The notes beneath the pieces are model-generated. The model saw only the letters and a list, made by a program, of their open reading frames with translations, was not told the DNA's origin and did not search any database. The translations under genes and the position numbers were made by a program. From Candidatus Levyibacteriota bacterium (GTDB lineage Bacteria; Patescibacteria; Microgenomatia; Levybacterales; UBA12049): 8,419 bases of DNA. Positions within the stretch are counted from its first letter, which is position 1. Every line of letters starts with the position of its first letter. Location: the NCBI GenBank assembly GCA_003173915.1, contig PPGL01000040.1:1-8419 (forward strand). The letters run 5' to 3'. Shown piece by piece: positions 5,649 through 8,419 of this stretch.

Positions 5649-5677
5649 TTGCTTCTTTTAGCTGTTAAATATATAAT
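5649..5677 (+). promoter_or_regulatory. Promoter of the PBP gene
   Basis: Perfect -10 TATAAT (5672-5677), with TTGCTT (5649-5654) as a weak -35 across a 17-base spacer. The expected transcription start is about 5684, the A of the ATG, so the mRNA would be leaderless. The region 5612-5683 is a divergent promoter zone. Confidence 0.65.
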
Positions 5678-5683
5678 GTGTCT

Positions 5684-7945
5684 ATGCCTGATTTCCGAGC
5701 TCGGCGTAAACGATCTAGCTTCAAATTTTCTCTTTCCCTCACTAGTTTAAGCAAAATTAGTACCTACTTTTTCTATGGACTAATTGGATTTGTTATTTTG
5801 ATTGTTATTGCATTTATTTGGTACGGAAGGGATTTGCCAGCTCCTGGGAAACTTATCAATTTACAACAAGACCAATCAACAAGAATTATGGATAGAAATG
5901 GGAATCTTCTCTACTCTGTCTACCAGACGCAAAATAGAGTCTATGTTAACTTAGTAGATATCCCCAAAAATCTTCAAAACGCGACAATTTCTATAGAAGA
6001 TAAAAATTTTTACAAAAGTAGTGGTTTTTCTATGACTGGCTATCTTCGTGCAATTCGAGACATTATCTTACTCAGACGCGTTAGTGGAGGGTCTGGACTT
6101 ACCCAACAGTTAGTGAGAAATACACTTATTACTTCCGAGCGAACTCTTCCTCGTAAAATTAAGGAATTAATTCTTTCTATTCAGGTAGATAAAAAATATA
6201 CAAAAGATCAAATTTTAGAAATGTATTTGAATGATGTTTCATATGGTGGAGCAAATGTTGGTGTAGAAGCAGCAGCAGAATCATATTTTGGTAAGCACGT
6301 AAAAGATTTGGATTTAGCACAATCTGCATTTCTTGCAGGATTACCACAAGGGCCAAGTTTGTACTCTCCATTTAGTGGGAATAAATATTATCTTGATCGT
6401 ACAAAAGAAGTGTTAGACAGTATGGTGGCCAACGACTATATTACACAAAAACAAGATGATGCAGCCTTTACAGAGATTAAAAACACAAACTTTAGTGAAG
6501 GAAATCTTTCTATAAAAGCACCTCATTTTGTTATGTATGTCAAACAGCTTCTTGAAGATCAATTGCACTTTACCGATCAGGAGGTAGAAAATGGTGGGTT
6601 GCAAGTTACCACGACGCTTGATTATGCAATAGAGCAAAAAGTGGAAGATATTGTAAAAAGTGAAGTCGACAATCTTAAAACGTATCATGTAGGAAATGGT
6701 GCTGCTGTTGTTACCAATTCCAAAACAGGAGAAGTACTTGCAATGGATGGAAGCAAAGATTATTTTGGAGATCCTCAGCCAGCAGGTTGTACACCTGGGA
6801 AAAATTGCGTTTTTGATCCAGATGTAGATGCGGCGATTTCAGCAAGACAGCCAGGGTCATCGACAAAGCCTATTATGTATGCAACTGCATTTGAAAAAGG
6901 ATACACTCCAGCAACAACAGTTATGGATGTAAAAACAGACTTTCCAACAAGTGATCCAACAACTCCTATTTACACACCTGTTAACTATGATGGTAAAGAT
7001 CATGGGCCACAACAAATTCGTTTTGCCCTTGGAAATTCTCTTAATGTTCCTGCGGTAAAAATGCTTGCAAGGGTTGGGATTAAAGACTTTATGCAAAATG
7101 CCTATAATATGGGAATTACTGATTGGAATCCGACCCCAGATACCTTAGCGCATGTTGGGCTTTCTCTTGTTTTGGGAGGACGTGAACTGACCTTATTACA
7201 AGAAACAACAGCATACGGAGTTTTTGCAACTGGAGGAATTCGACAAGATCCAGTGTTCATTTTAAAGGTCACCGATGGAAAAGGAAATATATTGTACCAG
7301 TGGCATCCAACCACTGGACCACGAGTGATGCCGCAAGACATAACATTTCTTATTTCCCATATTTTGCTTGATAACAATGCTCGTATGATGGATTTTGGTC
7401 CAAATTCCTGGCTTGTTGTTCCGGGAAAAACAGTAAGTGTCAAAACAGGAACAACCGATGATAAACGTGACAACTGGACTATTGGGTATACGCCGTCATA
7501 TGTTGTTGGTGTGTGGGTTGGAAATAGCGATAACGAACCAATGAATCAGGCAATTTCTTCAGGAGAAACCGGTGCATCTCCAATTTGGAATAAAATTATG
7601 ACTGCAGTACTTAAAGGAAAAGCAGACGAGGCTCCACAAAAGCCAGATGATGTTATTGCAATGCCAATTGATGCTCTTTTTGGTGGACTTCCTGTTGATG
7701 GGCAGCCAACTCGTGTTGAGTACTTTATTAAAGGGACCGAGCCAACAACACCCTCTCCCTGGTATAAAAAGAAAGATGACAAAACGTATTATGTTGTTCG
7801 CGAAGATGATCCTGTTTCAACAGATGGGCAAAATAGATGGCAAGCAGGAATTGATGCATGGATTAAAACGGCCCACAGTGCTGCAGATTGGCAATGGTAT
7901 CCCCCTAGCGATTTGGTAAATCCTACTCCCACCCCAACGCAATAA
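5684..7945 (+). CDS. Class A penicillin-binding protein (transglycosylase/transpeptidase, PBP1A-like)
   Basis: Polymerises lipid II into glycan strands and cross-links peptides outside the membrane. Residue numbers count from the alternative GTG at 5678; subtract two for ATG 5684. A basic N-terminus (RARRKRSS) is followed by a membrane helix at about 31-48. The GT51 transglycosylase domain shows IEDKNFY (106-112, catalytic Glu107), GGSGLTQQLVRN (137-148; usual GGSTITQQ), RKIKELILS (159-167), EMYLN (181-185) and YGGANVGVEAAAESYFGK (189-206). The transpeptidase domain has SSTK (394-397, acylated Ser394), SLN (454-456) and KTGT (589-592), all three active-site motifs. The PBP ends in a Pro/Thr-rich tail, PTPTPTQ. 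Full length at 753 residues. ATG 5684 is chosen because the -10 box ends six bases before it and leaves no room for a Shine-Dalgarno. Confidence 0.95.
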   Translation: MPDFRARRKRSSFKFSLSLTSLSKISTYFFYGLIGFVILIVIAFIWYGRDLPAPGKLINLQQDQSTRIMDRNGNLLYSVYQTQNRVYVNLVDIPKNLQNATISIEDKNFYKSSGFSMTGYLRAIRDIILLRRVSGGSGLTQQLVRNTLITSERTLPRKIKELILSIQVDKKYTKDQILEMYLNDVSYGGANVGVEAAAESYFGKHVKDLDLAQSAFLAGLPQGPSLYSPFSGNKYYLDRTKEVLDSMVANDYITQKQDDAAFTEIKNTNFSEGNLSIKAPHFVMYVKQLLEDQLHFTDQEVENGGLQVTTTLDYAIEQKVEDIVKSEVDNLKTYHVGNGAAVVTNSKTGEVLAMDGSKDYFGDPQPAGCTPGKNCVFDPDVDAAISARQPGSSTKPIMYATAFEKGYTPATTVMDVKTDFPTSDPTTPIYTPVNYDGKDHGPQQIRFALGNSLNVPAVKMLARVGIKDFMQNAYNMGITDWNPTPDTLAHVGLSLVLGGRELTLLQETTAYGVFATGGIRQDPVFILKVTDGKGNILYQWHPTTGPRVMPQDITFLISHILLDNNARMMDFGPNSWLVVPGKTVSVKTGTTDDKRDNWTIGYTPSYVVGVWVGNSDNEPMNQAISSGETGASPIWNKIMTAVLKGKADEAPQKPDDVIAMPIDALFGGLPVDGQPTRVEYFIKGTEPTTPSPWYKKKDDKTYYVVREDDPVSTDGQNRWQAGIDAWIKTAHSAADWQWYPPSDLVNPTPTPTQ

Positions 7946-7967
7946 CAAACAAAAGTAAAAATACCTG

Positions 7968-7997
7968 TTGACAGAGAAATTATTCGTGTTCTAGTAT
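7968..7997 (+). promoter_or_regulatory. Promoter of the S53 peptidase gene
   Basis: Perfect -35 TTGACA (7968-7973), an 18-base spacer, and TAGTAT (7992-7997, four of six). It ends eight bases before ATG 8006, so the mRNA would have almost no leader. It lies in the 60-base gap after the PBP gene, where no terminator is seen. Confidence 0.55.
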
Positions 7998-8005
7998 TTT
8001 ATTGT

Positions 8006-8419
8006 ATGAAGCATTCCCTGGTGCTCATTTTTCTTCTTCTATTTTTTTGTATTTCATTCTCCTCTGTACATGCTTCGCGCCGTAAAAATCTTACAGATTT
8101 TCAAGGACATCCTCCAATTCATGTAGAAAAGAGTCTCCTAAGTTCTCCTTCTGGCCTTACTCCGGATATGGTAAAAAAAGCATACAATTTACCCTCCACA
8201 GGAGGAAATGGAACTATTGCAATTATTGATGCATATGACTATGCAAATGCAGAAATAGATTTACAGGTATTTAGTAATGCGTTTCATCTGCCTGAATGTA
8301 CAGAAAAAAATGGATGTTTTGAAAAACACACAATGGCAGCAAAATTAGCAAAAAATACCGGATGGGATACAGAACAAGCACTCGATATAGAATGGGCCCA
8401 TGCAATTGCCCCACAAGCA
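8006..8419 (+). CDS. Secreted S53 (sedolisin) family peptidase, N-terminal part
   Basis: 138 residues are visible before the window ends. A signal peptide is clear: MKHS, a hydrophobic run LVLIFLLLFFCISF, and VHA (21-23) as a likely cleavage site. The mature part quickly reaches LTPDMVKKAYNLPSTGGNGT (51-70) and IAIIDAYDYANAEIDL (71-86), typical of short bacterial sedolisins that lack the large activation prodomain. Cys98 and Cys104 flank a small loop (ECTEKNGCF). TEQALDIEWAHAIAP (122-136) carries the Glu123/Asp127 pair of the Glu-Asp-Ser triad; the serine would lie beyond base 8419. The substrate is unknown. Its own promoter makes it a separate unit, though read-through from the PBP gene is possible. 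Confidence 0.85.
   Translation, partial: MKHSLVLIFLLLFFCISFSSVHASRRKNLTDFQGHPPIHVEKSLLSSPSGLTPDMVKKAYNLPSTGGNGTIAIIDAYDYANAEIDLQVFSNAFHLPECTEKNGCFEKHTMAAKLAKNTGWDTEQALDIEWAHAIAPQA

Noticed and set aside
7297..7317. Inverted repeat CCAGTGG / CCACTGG
   Set aside because: It is a short palindrome in the middle of the PBP transpeptidase coding region, with no U-run and no sign of function.
7946..8005. Terminator after the PBP gene
   Set aside because: No stem with a U-run is present; the gap holds only the promoter of the next gene.

Overview
This AT-rich bacterial window uses the standard bacterial code: TGA is a real stop at several gene junctions. It carries an almost complete shikimate pathway operon on the minus strand, a small unrecognised gene, and on the plus strand a class A penicillin-binding protein followed by the start of a secreted S53 peptidase. 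The class A PBP shows a peptidoglycan-walled bacterium. Tight 4-base gene overlaps, promoters that sit almost on the start codons, and dispersed palindromic repeats of the 'HSERSEESR / VILNEVKNL' type would fit a streamlined lineage such as the candidate phyla radiation (Patescibacteria). That placement is an inference and is not proven by anything here.

Layout, read along the minus strand from about 5220 down to 1. First come a strong promoter (TTGACA, 17-base spacer, TGC-AATAAT), a 23-codon leader peptide containing Tyr-Phe-Trp-Phe-Tyr-Phe, and mutually exclusive RNA hairpins ending in a GC stem plus U-run terminator. These are followed by a 5-codon mini-ORF and then aroF (DAHP synthase), aroB (dehydroquinate synthase), an aroA-aroK fusion (EPSP synthase plus shikimate kinase), aroE (shikimate dehydrogenase) and aroD (type I dehydroquinase, cut by the window edge). 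Together these cover six of the seven steps to chorismate; only chorismate synthase is not seen and may lie beyond base 1. The junctions from the mini-ORF to aroE are ATGA overlaps, so translation is probably coupled throughout. The DAHP synthase has no visible allosteric domain, so the leader attenuator is the only visible feedback device, and it would read all three aromatic amino acids at once.

The 5204-5680 region holds the unrecognised 135-residue gene, whose 3' end contains the -35 box of the aro promoter. It is divergent from the PBP gene across a roughly 70-base promoter region. The PBP gene (5684-7945) is complete. After a 60-base gap with a TTGACA-type promoter, a signal-peptide-bearing S53 (sedolisin) peptidase begins at 8006 and runs off the right edge.

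The most notable item is the aro leader: a classical ribosome-mediated attenuator whose leader codons name all three end products, apparently on a leaderless or near-leaderless mRNA, with the mini-ORF's Shine-Dalgarno sequence buried in the terminator stem. Also worth attention are a palindromic repeat that supplies the C-terminus of AroE and may supply the N-terminus of AroD, a repeat-like segment inside AroD, the AroA-AroK fusion, and the shared near-leaderless spacing of all four predicted promoters.
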